Shown: one piece after another, positions 23,632 to 32,121 of the stretch
How positions within the stretch are numbered: the first letter of the stretch is position 1
Layout: every line of letters starts with the position of its first letter
Assembly: GCF_036924745.1 (NCBI RefSeq)
Contig: NZ_JAZHSD010000001.1
Location: 3,224,001 to 3,288,000 of the forward strand
Reading direction: 5' to 3'
DNA: 64,000 nucleotides
From: Bradyrhizobium sp. AZCC 1693
Lineage (GTDB): Bacteria > Pseudomonadota > Alphaproteobacteria > Rhizobiales > Xanthobacteraceae
Translations under genes and position numbers: made by a program
The notes under the pieces: model-generated
Seen by the model: only the letters and a program-made list of their open reading frames with translations
Databases searched by the model: none
What the model was told of the DNA's origin: nothing

Positions 23632-24399
23632 ATGCCCCTTCTCCAAAATCACATCGCCGTCATCACCGGCGCAGGCTCCGGCATCGGCCGCGCGATCGCG
23701 ATCGGCTACGCCCGCGAGGGCGCGCGCATCGTGCTGCTCGACAGGGACGAGAAGGCGGCGGCGGAAGCCGCGAAGGAAATCCGCGACGCCGGCGGAAGTG
23801 CCGAAAGCTTTGCGCTCGACGTTGCCAGACGCGAGGACTGCGTCGCGATGGCGCGGCAGATCGCCGACAAGGTCGGGCAGGTCTCGATTCTCGTCAACAA
23901 TGCCGGCATCGTCCGCCGCAACGGCATGCTGGGCGCGGCGGAGGCCGTGATCAACGACTGGGAAGACATCATCGCGATCAACCTCACGGGTGTTTTTAAC
24001 GTGACGCATGCCTTCCTCGCACCGTTGCGCGCCAGCAAGGGACGCATCGTCAATATCGGCTCGATCCAGTCCTTCGTGCATGTGCGCACGCCGAGCTCGC
24101 CGGCCTATACCGCCTCCAAGCACGGCGTGCTCGGCTTCACCAAGGCGCTCGCCGCCGAACTCGGCAAGGAAGGTGTGCGCGTCAACGCGATCGGCCCGGG
24201 CTTCATCGCAACGCCCTTGAACGCCAACGCCCGCGCCAACAATCCAGACCTGGTGAAGACATTCATGGATCACACCCCGCTGGGGCGCGCCGGCACCGCG
24301 GAAGACATCGTCGGCCCCGCGATCTTCCTCGCCTCCGATCTGTCGGCCTACGTTTCCGGATCGATCGTGATGGTCGATGGCGGTTACCGAGCTGTGTGA
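23632..24399 (+). CDS. Short-chain dehydrogenase/reductase
   Basis: A 255-residue SDR of the classical FabG-like type. The cofactor loop is TGAGSGIGRAI near residue 12, NNAGIV near 90, and the catalytic residues are Ser in NIGSIQ and Tyr-x3-Lys in YTASK near 155. The acidic residue in LLDRDEK after the second strand points to NAD rather than NADP. The P450 gene follows after 7 bases on the same strand, so both may act on the same alcohol or ketone (inference). Confidence 0.93.
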   Translation: MPLLQNHIAVITGAGSGIGRAIAIGYAREGARIVLLDRDEKAAAEAAKEIRDAGGSAESFALDVARREDCVAMARQIADKVGQVSILVNNAGIVRRNGMLGAAEAVINDWEDIIAINLTGVFNVTHAFLAPLRASKGRIVNIGSIQSFVHVRTPSSPAYTASKHGVLGFTKALAAELGKEGVRVNAIGPGFIATPLNANARANNPDLVKTFMDHTPLGRAGTAEDIVGPAIFLASDLSAYVSGSIVMVDGGYRAV

Positions 24400-24406
24400 G
24401 CACATC

Positions 24407-25579
24407 ATGTCCAACGCCCCGCATTTCGACATCGACGTCCCCTCCTTCTGGGCCGATCCCTATCCCGCGCTCGCGAAGATGCGGAAGGAGGCGCCGATCG
24501 CGTTCGTGCCGCAGCTCGGCTCCACCGTGTTCACCCGCCGCGGCGACATCTTCACCCAGGAGAAGCGCATCGACGTGTTCTCCTCGCACCAGCCGAACGG
24601 GCTGATGAATGTGCTGATGGGCCATAACATGATGCGCAAGGACGGCGACGCGCACATGACGGAGCGGCAGGCAATGTTTCCCGCCGTCTCGCCACGCACG
24701 GTGCGCGACACCTGGGTCCGGCAGTTTCAGGCCCACGCCGACCGCATCCTCGACGAGCTGGTGCCGCAGGGCGCAGCCGATCTCTGTAAAGCGCTCGCGC
24801 TGCCGCTGTCGGCCGAATGCCTGAAGGATGTCACCGGGCTGACCAACATGCGCTACCAGGACATGGACGCGTGGTCGCAGGCGATGATCGACGGCATCGC
24901 CAATTACACTGGCAACAAGGAGGTGGAGGCGCGCTGCCACGCGGCGACCGCTGGCATCGACGCCGCGATCGACGACATGATTCCGGTGGTGAAGAAACAC
25001 CCGAACACCTCGATCCTCAGCGTGCTGCTGGCTTCCGGCCAGAACATGGAAAGCATCCGCGCCAACATCAAGCTTGCGATCTCGGGCGGCCAGAACGAGC
25101 CGCGCGATGCAATTGCCGGCGCGATCTGGGCGCTGCTGACGCATCCCGAGCAGCTCGCGCTGATTCAGGACGGCAAGGCAAAGTGGCTCGACGCGTTCGA
25201 GGAGTATGCGCGCTGGATCGCGCCGATCCAGATGTCGCCGCGCCGGGTGGCAAAGCCATGGTCATATGGCGGCATCGACTTCGAGCCGGAAGACCGCGTG
25301 TTCTTCATGTTCGGCTCGGCCAATCGCGACGAGGCCTGCTTTGCCGAGCCTGATAGCTTCGACATCACCCGCGACACCCAGAAGAGCATCGCCTTCGGCG
25401 CCGGTCCGCATTATTGCGCCGGCGCGTTCGCCTCCCGCGCCATGGTGGCCGACGTCGCACTGCCGAGCGCCTTCGCGCGACTGAAGAACCTGCGGCTGGA
25501 TGAGCGCGAGCCGGTGCGGATCGGCGGCTGGGCGTTTCGCGGGTTGCTCAATCTGCCGGTGAAGTGGGACGCGGGCTGA
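24407..25579 (+). CDS. Cytochrome P450
   Basis: A 390-residue soluble bacterial P450. The heme loop FGAGPHYCAGAFASR carries the thiolate Cys near residue 342. The ExxR of helix K is EEYAR, and helix I reads SGGQNEPRDAI, where Asn-Glu replaces the usual acid-Thr pair. The ATG at 24407 was chosen because the SDR stops at 24399; an earlier in-frame ATG overlaps it. No ferredoxin or reductase gene lies next to it, so electrons must come from elsewhere. Confidence 0.93.
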   Translation: MSNAPHFDIDVPSFWADPYPALAKMRKEAPIAFVPQLGSTVFTRRGDIFTQEKRIDVFSSHQPNGLMNVLMGHNMMRKDGDAHMTERQAMFPAVSPRTVRDTWVRQFQAHADRILDELVPQGAADLCKALALPLSAECLKDVTGLTNMRYQDMDAWSQAMIDGIANYTGNKEVEARCHAATAGIDAAIDDMIPVVKKHPNTSILSVLLASGQNMESIRANIKLAISGGQNEPRDAIAGAIWALLTHPEQLALIQDGKAKWLDAFEEYARWIAPIQMSPRRVAKPWSYGGIDFEPEDRVFFMFGSANRDEACFAEPDSFDITRDTQKSIAFGAGPHYCAGAFASRAMVADVALPSAFARLKNLRLDEREPVRIGGWAFRGLLNLPVKWDAG

Positions 25580-25595
25580 TCGTTGCAGTGAGCTT

Positions 25596-25721
25596 CTACT
25601 GGCGCGGGCATTCCCTGTAGCCGAACGTGTCGATGATCTATGTGGCGGCAAAGGACGCCGACGAGGTCAGGACGAATACGAGAACGGCGAGAGATCGCAT
25701 GGCCAACCTGCCCGGTTTCAT
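25596..25721 (-). pseudogene. Possible small secreted peptide gene with an in-frame amber codon
   Basis: From ATG at 25721 the frame gives a perfect signal-peptide-like run (MRSLAVLVFVLTSSASFAAT after a short basic start), then TAG, then in the same frame IIDTFGYRECPRQ and a second TAG. One base change would make a 41-residue secreted peptide. No ribosome site is clear. It may also be a chance open frame. Confidence 0.3.
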
Positions 25722-25758
25722 CATGTATGAGGGAAAATAGCCGCAATCGACGAAGGCG

Positions 25759-25978
25759 TCATCGGCCGATCACATGACCCGGCAACGAAAACAGCTCAAC
25801 GAGGTGATGACCTGCGAATCCGCGCAGCGACCATGTCTGGGAAGGCCACGTCACGGCGACGAACAGCCCCGAAAGCATCCCGTGCCAGTTATCAGCCGAA
25901 AGCAGCGGGTCGACCATACCGCGCAGCCATGCGGCCCGTGAACAGCATCAGCAGCGCCCAGCCGAACACGCGCGTCAT
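25759..25978 (-). pseudogene. Frameshifted small gene following the two-helix membrane protein
   Basis: The ATG at 25978 overlaps the stop of the upstream gene (TGATG), so the two were coupled. The frame opens MTRVFGWALLMLFTGR, then stops at 25892 after an unrelated tail. Read one frame over from about 25928, the sequence continues as LRGMVDPLLSADNWHGML, then SGLFVAVTWPSQTW, and ends cleanly at 25759. Length is 3n+1, so one inserted base (or two lost) explains it. The intact protein would have about 72 residues. Sequencing error is possible. Confidence 0.6.
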
Positions 25979-26205
25979 CACGGCGTCTCGCTGCCGGCGC
26001 CGTGATCGCCGTTCGGCGAAAGCAGGCACATGTGCTGAAACACCCAGCGCATGGCGAGGTACCAGAGAAAGCCTCCGAGGGCTCCGCAAACGCCAAGAAG
26101 GATGATGTAGGCGGGATGATACTCGCCGCTCCACCACAGCATCCCGCCGATCCAGAAGATGGTGAAGAAAATCGCGCCGAGCTTCAATCGCCTTGCCTGA
26201 TCCAT
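25978..26205 (-). CDS. Small two-helix membrane protein, hypothetical
   Basis: A 75-residue protein. The ATG at 26205 has a GGAG site eight bases upstream. Two membrane helices: about 9-25 (GAIFFTIFWIGGMLWW) and 33-52 (YIILLGVCGALGGFLWYLAM). The polar C-terminus reads NGDHGAGSETP. I recognise no family. It leads the frameshifted gene at 25759-25978. Confidence 0.65.
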   Translation of the reverse strand: MDQARRLKLGAIFFTIFWIGGMLWWSGEYHPAYIILLGVCGALGGFLWYLAMRWVFQHMCLLSPNGDHGAGSETP

Positions 26206-26361
26206 GACATCGCTCCGATGGCTGACATCCGATGCCATCATGGAAGCCACTGCCGCGCCGCACCGTGAGGCGCATCACGCCGCGCCGGAACCGGGCAGCT
26301 AGGGCGTGAGGTCCGAAAAGTGCCACTTCCGGACATCGTGCCCAGTCGCGTGTGGTCTGAG

Positions 26362-27075
26362 CTACTTGCGCCCTCGAAAGGTGTCGAGCTCCTCCTTGGA
26401 CAAGACGTCATCCCGATCTGTATCGACCAGTCGGAAGATGCGCTCAATGGCTCTATCGAACTCTTCGCGCGTAACTGACCCATCACGATCTTCATCCATG
26501 GAAAGGATCGTGCTCATAATCGATCCGCCGACGCTGTTAGGTGGGACCGGCGTTTGACGGGCGAATGCCAGCATCTCGTCCCATTCGATCCGGCCGTCGC
26601 CATTGCGATCGGCCCGCGCAAGTCGCACGACATCTTGCTCGATGCGCTGCTTTAAAGATTCCTCGGAATCCCCCCCGCTCGGAAAAATATAGGCATGGCG
26701 CCGAATACGCCGGCTCACGCCCATAAGGATCTCGTCACGAGTGACTATGCCATCAAAGTCGAGATCATAACGCGCCAACTCCTCAAGCACCGGGCGCCAG
26801 ACGCCCGTCGGCCACGTCTCGTCCTGAATGCGAGCGTCGGCTTGGCTAACAGTACCGTCCATGTCGATGTCGGAGCCGCGGAACTGCTGGCGCGCGTGAT
26901 TGATGAATACCTGTAAGTGCGTGCCCGGAGCTACCCCCGAGATGAAATAGGCTGCCGGATCGAGCGGCGCCTGCTGCGCGACTGCGGCAACCAACGGCGC
27001 TGCGAGGGACCAGGCAACCACTGCAATGCAGAAACGAGAAAAGGAACGGTTTGTTCTACCCGGTGACATCTGCAT
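26362..27075 (-). CDS. Secreted EF-hand protein with five calcium-binding loops
   Basis: A 237-residue protein with a signal peptide (cleavage after AAVAQ, about 34). Five 12-residue EF-hand loops start at D69, D104, D156, D194 and D218. The second, third and fourth have the full DxDxDG...E pattern. The first ends in Asp instead of Glu, and the fifth has Asp in place of the central Gly. Loops four and five are a close pair. It probably binds calcium in the periplasm; the target is unknown. The gene is less GC-rich than its neighbours and stands alone. Confidence 0.88.
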   Translation of the reverse strand: MQMSPGRTNRSFSRFCIAVVAWSLAAPLVAAVAQQAPLDPAAYFISGVAPGTHLQVFINHARQQFRGSDIDMDGTVSQADARIQDETWPTGVWRPVLEELARYDLDFDGIVTRDEILMGVSRRIRRHAYIFPSGGDSEESLKQRIEQDVVRLARADRNGDGRIEWDEMLAFARQTPVPPNSVGGSIMSTILSMDEDRDGSVTREEFDRAIERIFRLVDTDRDDVLSKEELDTFRGRK

Positions 27076-27564
27076 TCCTTACCGCTCGGCATGACGCAAT
27101 GCTAATTCTGGCGAGCCCAAAGGTCGGATGTCCGCTCCGGTCAAAAACGGCTCCAGTCAAATCTCCACAGGGCAGCGAATTACAAAGCCACTTGGTTGTA
27201 TAGAAGAGATGTGTCAACCGAAATCGGGCCGAATGCTCAATTTTGGATGAAGCGGGTGCAATGTCCGATGTGGGTCATTCGCGTCGCATTGACGGTGTAC
27301 TGATCACTTCCGGTCTGCCCCGATCAACGGACATCTTCAGAACCGGTCGGCATGTCTCAACGTGCCCCAGCAGCAGTCATGGCGCGCATCCCGAGTAGGA
27401 AGCGACGGTCGCAGAGGAGAGCGCCACCGACGTTGTGTGAGCGCGGTGATAACCCCTCAAAATGAAGCTCGAAGTGAACTGAGGCGGGAGGGCCGGTCGC
27501 CATAAGTTGACCGGGTCACAAAAGGAAAGGCGTTGATCAATTTCGCCGCCAGCAATCTGCGCCG
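27076..27564. other. 489-base intergenic stretch without a gene
   Basis: No open frame with a ribosome site and sensible composition is present on either strand. Phrases such as ACTTCCGGTCTGCCCCGATC and GGCATGTCTCAACGTGCCC look like decayed repeat or former coding DNA, but I cannot name a source. It holds the upstream region of the EF-hand gene. Confidence 0.5.
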
Positions 27565-28215
27565 TCAGCGCGAGAACTGTGGTCCGGCGGGAGGCGGCGG
27601 GCGAGGCACCGACGATGACTGTATGGCCGATGATTGCGCCTTGGGTTGCGGAGGTTTGGGCTGCGGGATCGAGGCCGTCTGCTGGGCCGGGGCCGGAGGC
27701 ATGGATGACATCTTTTGTCTGATGTCCTCCTCAACAGCCTTTAGTGCCGCAATGTTCTGGGCCATCTGTTCTTGCCTGGCAGCGAGTTGTTCCACGCTTC
27801 GCCGCACGACATCGAGATTGGACGCCAAGGGCGCAAGCTGCTGCATCGGGTCAGTGGAAGTTGCGGCCACGACTGGCGACTTCGTCGTCGAAACGGATAG
27901 CACCCAGGCCAGCATCGGAGCCCGGGCTATCAGCATCTCCTTTGCTGCATCACCGTAGGACTGCCAGCCAAGCGTGGCGCCGACACCGATGAGAACCGCA
28001 ATAGAGAACCGGGCAAGGGTGCGGAATATTCGCCTGCCAATCGACGGCCGGCCGCTCGCCAGCGGCCCCTCCCCGAAGCGGTAGTGATGGGGATCGATCG
28101 ACGGCTTCATGCGCCGTCTACCAATGCGATGATCGGATCGGGCGTCCGGATCGCGCGCAAGCCCGCCGGACGAAGGTTCTTCGGCCGTCAGTGGTGGGCT
28201 TTGCGAGTATAACAT
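27565..28215 (-). CDS. Membrane-anchored coiled-coil protein with proline-rich tail
   Basis: About 216 residues from the ATG at 28215, chosen for its GGAGGTACCA site. A basic cytoplasmic part of about 70 residues leads to one membrane helix (FSIAVLIGVGATLGWQSYG). Then comes a periplasmic segment with a heptad helix (LAPLASNLDVVRRSVEQL and ARQEQMAQNIAALKAVEEDI), and a Pro/Ala/Gln-rich C-terminus. Several such proteins occur per Bradyrhizobium genome; their role is unknown to me. A start at 28326 would add 37 residues without a ribosome site. Confidence 0.75.
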   Translation of the reverse strand: MLYSQSPPLTAEEPSSGGLARDPDARSDHRIGRRRMKPSIDPHHYRFGEGPLASGRPSIGRRIFRTLARFSIAVLIGVGATLGWQSYGDAAKEMLIARAPMLAWVLSVSTTKSPVVAATSTDPMQQLAPLASNLDVVRRSVEQLAARQEQMAQNIAALKAVEEDIRQKMSSMPPAPAQQTASIPQPKPPQPKAQSSAIQSSSVPRPPPPAGPQFSR

Positions 28216-28467
28216 TGGTACCTCCACCGACGGTTCTTCCAAATTCTTGAGGGAAGAGGCGATGCTGGTTTGACGGAAGGGAGGCAGGAGCGCAGCGGCC
28301 CCGGGGCGTTTGTGAGATCGTCGCACGATAGAATCGACTTGTTTGAAGGTCGGTCAAGGCCGGCTCATTGCGCAACCCGTGCGTGTCGACTACGGGAAGG
28401 TCACGGTAACGTGCTTGATCGGCGTCCGGTCACGCCGCGACAGTGACCTTCAAACTAATCAACGCCC

Positions 28468-28734
28468 CTAGCCGAACCTCGCCCGCGAGCGCTCCCTCAC
28501 CTTCTCGGCCTCGACCTCGCGGTCGCGCGGCGCCGCATTGGTCTGCAGCGAAGCCAGCAGGCGGCGTGCGCTGTCTGACACTTCGGAAACCGCGCGGTTG
28601 AACGCCTCGGCGTTGGCCTGCGACGGCGAATTGAAGCCGGAGAGTTTTCGCACGAATTGCAGCGCGGAAGCATGGATTTCGGCGTGCGTGGCCGGGGGCT
28701 CGAAATTGAACAGGGTCTTGATGTTGCGGCACAT
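28468..28734 (-). CDS. DUF2277 family protein
   Basis: An 88-residue protein starting MCRNIKTLFNFEPPAT, the invariant opening of DUF2277, from the ATG at 28734 with a GAGGAGAG site. The conserved HASALQFVRKLSGF and FNRAVSEV helices follow. The Cys-Arg-Asn start is almost absolute in the family. The function is unknown. It stands opposite the DUF2188-like gene. Confidence 0.93.
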   Translation of the reverse strand: MCRNIKTLFNFEPPATHAEIHASALQFVRKLSGFNSPSQANAEAFNRAVSEVSDSARRLLASLQTNAAPRDREVEAEKVRERSRARFG

Positions 28735-28865
28735 GATTTCTCTCCTCTGCACCAGCCGTCGGTCAAGGACGAACGGCCGGTGCAAAATCCGACGGCGTGG
28801 CCTATTCTGTCATGGATCACGCGGCGCGTTCACCCCCGTCGGCACCTGCAACCAGCGAGTTCCCG

Positions 28866-29105
28866 ATGACCCATGTGACCTACAAGATCGTCGAGCATGA
28901 CGGCGGCTGGGCCTACACCGTCAACGGCGTGTTTTCCGAGCCGTTTCCGAACCGCGCCACGGCGCTGGCAGCCGCCCGGCGCGTGGCGGCCGAGCAGCGG
29001 GTGCCGGGCCGCACGGAGGTGATCGAATACGAAACCCCGGATGGGCGATGGCACTCGGAGACCGCCGCCGGCAATGACCGGCCAGAAACCGAGGTGGAGG
29101 GCTAG
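28866..29105 (+). CDS. DUF2188-like small protein
   Basis: A 79-residue protein from the ATG at 28866. It has the compact pattern of DUF2188: a first strand TYKIVEHDGGWAYTVNG, then a helix FPNRATALAAARRVAAEQ, and a last strand TEVIEYETPDGRWHSE. The family is cytoplasmic and uncharacterised. An in-frame ATG at 28797 would add 23 residues of low quality. Confidence 0.75.
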   Translation: MTHVTYKIVEHDGGWAYTVNGVFSEPFPNRATALAAARRVAAEQRVPGRTEVIEYETPDGRWHSETAAGNDRPETEVEG

Positions 29106-29204
29106 GCGGCTCGCATTATCGCCGATCTGGTGACGGAAATAGCCGGTGTGATAAGGTTGCCCGCAAGCGGCGCACAAGACAGCCGCGCCCTTGGGGAGAC
29201 CATC

Positions 29205-30266
29205 ATGAATTTTCCGTACGCTGCCTTGTCGGCCGCCCTTGCCTTGACCTCCGTCACCGCTTTCGCCGCGGACTATCCGGCGCCCAGACAGGGCGAGTGG
29301 ATCGCCAGGGATTTCAAATTCCACACCGGCGAGACGATGCCGGAACTGCGGCTGCACTACACCACCATTGGCGAGCCGACCGGACAGCCGGTCCTGGTGC
29401 TGCACGGCTCGGGCGGCTCAGCCGCCAGCATGCTGACGCCGGGTTTTGGCGGCGAGCTGTTCGGTCCCGGCCAGCCGCTGGATGCCGCCAAATACTACAT
29501 CATCATTCCGGATGGCGTCGGCCACGGCAAATCGTCAAAGCCCTCCGACGGCATGAAGACCGCATTTCCCAAATACAATTACGAGGACATGGTCGACGCG
29601 CAGTATCGCCTGGTCAAGGAAGGGCTCGGCGTCAAACATCTGCGGCTCGTGATCGGCAATTCGATGGGCGGCATGCACACCTGGATCTGGGGCGGCAAGT
29701 ATCCGCAATTCATGGACGCGCTGGTGCCGATGGCGTCGCAGCCGACCGAGATGGCGGCGCGCAACTGGATGCTGCGGCGGATGATGCTGGAGACCATCAG
29801 GAACGATCCCGACTACAATGGCGGCAATTACACCGCCCAGCCGCGCATGATGAAATACGCCATCAACGCCTATGGCATCGCGACCGGCGGCGGCACGCTG
29901 GCCTATCAGGCGCTGGCGCCGACGGCGGCGAAGGCCGACAAGATGGTCGACGACCGGCTGGCAACGGCCATCACCGCCGACGCCAACGACTTCGTCTACC
30001 AGTGGGAAGCCTCGCACGATTACAATCCGGCGCCGTCGCTGGAGAAGATCGAAGCCACGCTGCTCTTGATCAATGCCGCCGACGACGAGCGCAATCCGCC
30101 GGAAACCGGCGTCACCGATGCGGCGCTGAAACGCGTCAAGAACGGCCGCCTGTTCCTGATATCAGCCTCCACCGAGACGCGCGGCCATCTCACGACGGGA
30201 AATGCGAAGTTCTACAAGAAGGAACTGCAGGAATTGCTGCAGACCGCGCCGCAGCGGGCGATGTAA
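29205..30266 (+). CDS. Secreted alpha/beta hydrolase, MetX (homoserine acetyltransferase)-like
   Basis: A 353-residue protein from the ATG at 29205, with a signal peptide ending TAFAADY. The nucleophile Ser is in GNSMGGMH near residue 152, the acid Asp in NAADDERNPPE near 289, and the base His in RGHLTTG near 327. The oxyanion region LVLHGSGGSAASM precedes. The fold and order match the MetX branch, but the signal peptide and the lack of MetX-specific loops argue against homoserine acetylation. It is probably a periplasmic esterase or acyltransferase of unknown substrate. Confidence 0.85.
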   Translation: MNFPYAALSAALALTSVTAFAADYPAPRQGEWIARDFKFHTGETMPELRLHYTTIGEPTGQPVLVLHGSGGSAASMLTPGFGGELFGPGQPLDAAKYYIIIPDGVGHGKSSKPSDGMKTAFPKYNYEDMVDAQYRLVKEGLGVKHLRLVIGNSMGGMHTWIWGGKYPQFMDALVPMASQPTEMAARNWMLRRMMLETIRNDPDYNGGNYTAQPRMMKYAINAYGIATGGGTLAYQALAPTAAKADKMVDDRLATAITADANDFVYQWEASHDYNPAPSLEKIEATLLLINAADDERNPPETGVTDAALKRVKNGRLFLISASTETRGHLTTGNAKFYKKELQELLQTAPQRAM

Positions 30267-30294
30267 GCTGACCAAATGTTGAAACGAGTGCGCG

Positions 30295-30642
30295 ATGTCG
30301 TCGAACCATTTTCGCCGTGTGGCGCTCGCTCTCCCGGGAGCTGTCGAAGGATCGCATCAAGGCCATGCCGATTTCCGCGTCGGAAAACGCATCTTCGCAA
30401 CGCTCGGCTATCCCGATGATAAATGGGGCGTGGTCAAGCTAACGCCCGAACAGCAATCGGTGCTGGTCGAGGCCGAGCCGGAAATCTTCCGTCCGGTGCC
30501 GGGCGGATGGGGCAAGCACGGCAATACCAATGTGCGGCTGGCCAAGGCCGATGCAGCGACGCTGAGGAGCGCACTCGGCATGGCCTGGAACAACGTCGCG
30601 CCGAAGGCTTCCACCAAACGGCGCGCGACAAAGCAGCATTGA
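30295..30642 (+). CDS. MmcQ/YjbR family DNA-binding-like protein
   Basis: A 115-residue protein of the YjbR fold. The family marks are ALALPGAVEGSHQGHADFRV at the start, KRIFATLGYPDD, KLTPEQQSVLVEAEP in the middle and GWGKHGNTNVRLAKADAATL near the C-terminus. The fold resembles the double-wing DNA-binding motif, but the role is unproven. It follows the MetX-like gene by 28 bases on the same strand. Confidence 0.88.
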   Translation: MSSNHFRRVALALPGAVEGSHQGHADFRVGKRIFATLGYPDDKWGVVKLTPEQQSVLVEAEPEIFRPVPGGWGKHGNTNVRLAKADAATLRSALGMAWNNVAPKASTKRRATKQH

Positions 30643-30720
30643 TTTCGCGCCGCATCAACCTGCGATCCTGCAGTTTGCGTTGCTATCCATTTCTCAATCC
30701 GATCATCCGTTGTGAAGGGA

Positions 30721-31431
30721 TCATCGAAACTCGGGGCAGCTACCCCATGGGACGTTGCGCGCGCGATTTTTGTCGGGGCTACCTTTCAGGCCAGCATGCA
30801 GAACGTTCACTGCCTGCAACTCGTAACGGTCGGTGGCAAGTTCACGCGAAAAGATCACGTCGAGGGTCGTGTACGACCATATCAGGCAAAGAACACACAC
30901 AGGCGCGAAACGAACCTGAGGCAAGTAGTATGTGAAACGGACGCGCGAACCGGCGCGATCCCGGCGGATGTCCGGCACTTCCAGAGTTTGGACGTATTCA
31001 GCGCCCATGCTGCGCATCACGGCATGGGCCGAGGCCAGTTGGCGATCAACGGACGGATCGGATCCGGCCAGCTCTCTGATGTGCGAGAGCAGCCGATCAT
31101 TTAGATTGCTGTTGAAAGATTCCGTCGGACCGCGAAAGCCCCTGTCCGATGGCCAGAACACCCCATTCGACAGGCCAGGCCACACCGTCCAGCTTTGTGC
31201 GCCGGCCCGCGACAATAGGTTCTGGTATTCAGCACCGCTAATCGAACCGATGCTGCATTTCTCCAGCCCGAAGCGTTCGGTAAAGCTGAAGGCCCAGAGC
31301 AAGACGGGGAGCGCAAACAGCAGTCCCACGGGTGAAAGCAAGCCTATCGCTATCTTCGTGTTCGTGCCCAACGCGTTTCCAATCGTGATGATGACCGTGG
31401 AGCGGCTGTGCTGGCTCGGCCAGCTCGCCAC
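30721..31431 (-). CDS. Hypothetical membrane protein with a periplasmic domain
   Basis: A 236-residue protein with two hydrophobic helices: about residues 28-50 (IGLLSPVGLLFALPVLLW) and 178-195 (FAPVCVLCLIWSYTTLDVIF). Between them is a polar domain of some 125 residues. I recognise no family. The base composition is visibly less GC-rich than the neighbours, a possible sign of transfer. The start is uncertain, since the N-terminal 15 residues look atypical for a membrane protein. Confidence 0.5.
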   Translation of the reverse strand: MASWPSQHSRSTVIITIGNALGTNTKIAIGLLSPVGLLFALPVLLWAFSFTERFGLEKCSIGSISGAEYQNLLSRAGAQSWTVWPGLSNGVFWPSDRGFRGPTESFNSNLNDRLLSHIRELAGSDPSVDRQLASAHAVMRSMGAEYVQTLEVPDIRRDRAGSRVRFTYYLPQVRFAPVCVLCLIWSYTTLDVIFSRELATDRYELQAVNVLHAGLKGSPDKNRARNVPWGSCPEFR

Positions 31432-31702
31432 GAATCCTCACGCGAGATCGATAGCACGTTCGTGCTGCCCCTATTAGAGGCAGCCATCAGTTCGGTGCGT
31501 GTTGAGCCAGCCGCGGCGCGCATCAAAACCGTGTACCGGACGACCGGCCGGAAGTTCCGATTTCGCAACGCATCAATTCGGGAACGGTCTCATCGCATAT
31601 TATTTGAGCGCGCATCCCCAACCGGAGTCCGGTTGAATTGCCCTCGATGCGATTCGTGGGTCGCATGCTCGCGAGGACAAGGGCAACACAGCGGAGGATC
31701 GG

Positions 31703-32056
31703 ATGCGGAGGCTCGCGCAATTCGTTTTGATCGCCCTTATGCCGGTGCTGGCCAGCGCGGCGCTCGCCGTCGACAGGGGCCAGTTCGATCATGTGCCGCC
31801 TGATATCCGCGCCTGGTTCAAGAGCGTTATCGCGCCGAACGGCGTGCCCTGTTGCGATGTTTCAGACGGGCATCGCACCACCTACGACGTTCGCGCCGGC
31901 GCCTATTGGGTTCCGATCGAGGGCCAATGGATGCAGGTGCCCGAGCGCGCGATCATTCGCGATCAGGGCAACCCGATCGGCGAAGCCGTGGTTTGGTACG
32001 TGCATCATCGCGGCGGCATCATCATCAGCTGCTTTGTGCCGGCGGATGCGGCCTAG
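31703..32056 (+). CDS. Small secreted protein, hypothetical
   Basis: A 117-residue protein with a signal peptide (LAQFVLIALMPVLASAALA). The mature part has two adjacent Cys in GVPCCDVSDGH near residue 51 and one at ISCFVP near the end, so a disulphide in the periplasm is likely. Other conserved-looking runs are YWVPIEGQWMQVP and VVWYVHHRGGIIISC. I know similar proteins as hypothetical in Bradyrhizobium. An AGCGGAGGATCGG site precedes the ATG. Confidence 0.8.
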   Translation: MRRLAQFVLIALMPVLASAALAVDRGQFDHVPPDIRAWFKSVIAPNGVPCCDVSDGHRTTYDVRAGAYWVPIEGQWMQVPERAIIRDQGNPIGEAVVWYVHHRGGIIISCFVPADAA

Positions 32057-32121
32057 ATTCTCTCAAGATGACGCCCGTGCCGCGAGATGATAACCTTTGC
32101 GCGAAACCTGAGGAGCCGCCC

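Noticed and set aside
32068..32121. ATG start at 32068 for the PNPOx-fold protein
   Set aside because: It lacks a ribosome site, while the TTG at 32122 has GAGGAGCC at a good distance and matches the usual N-terminal length of the family.
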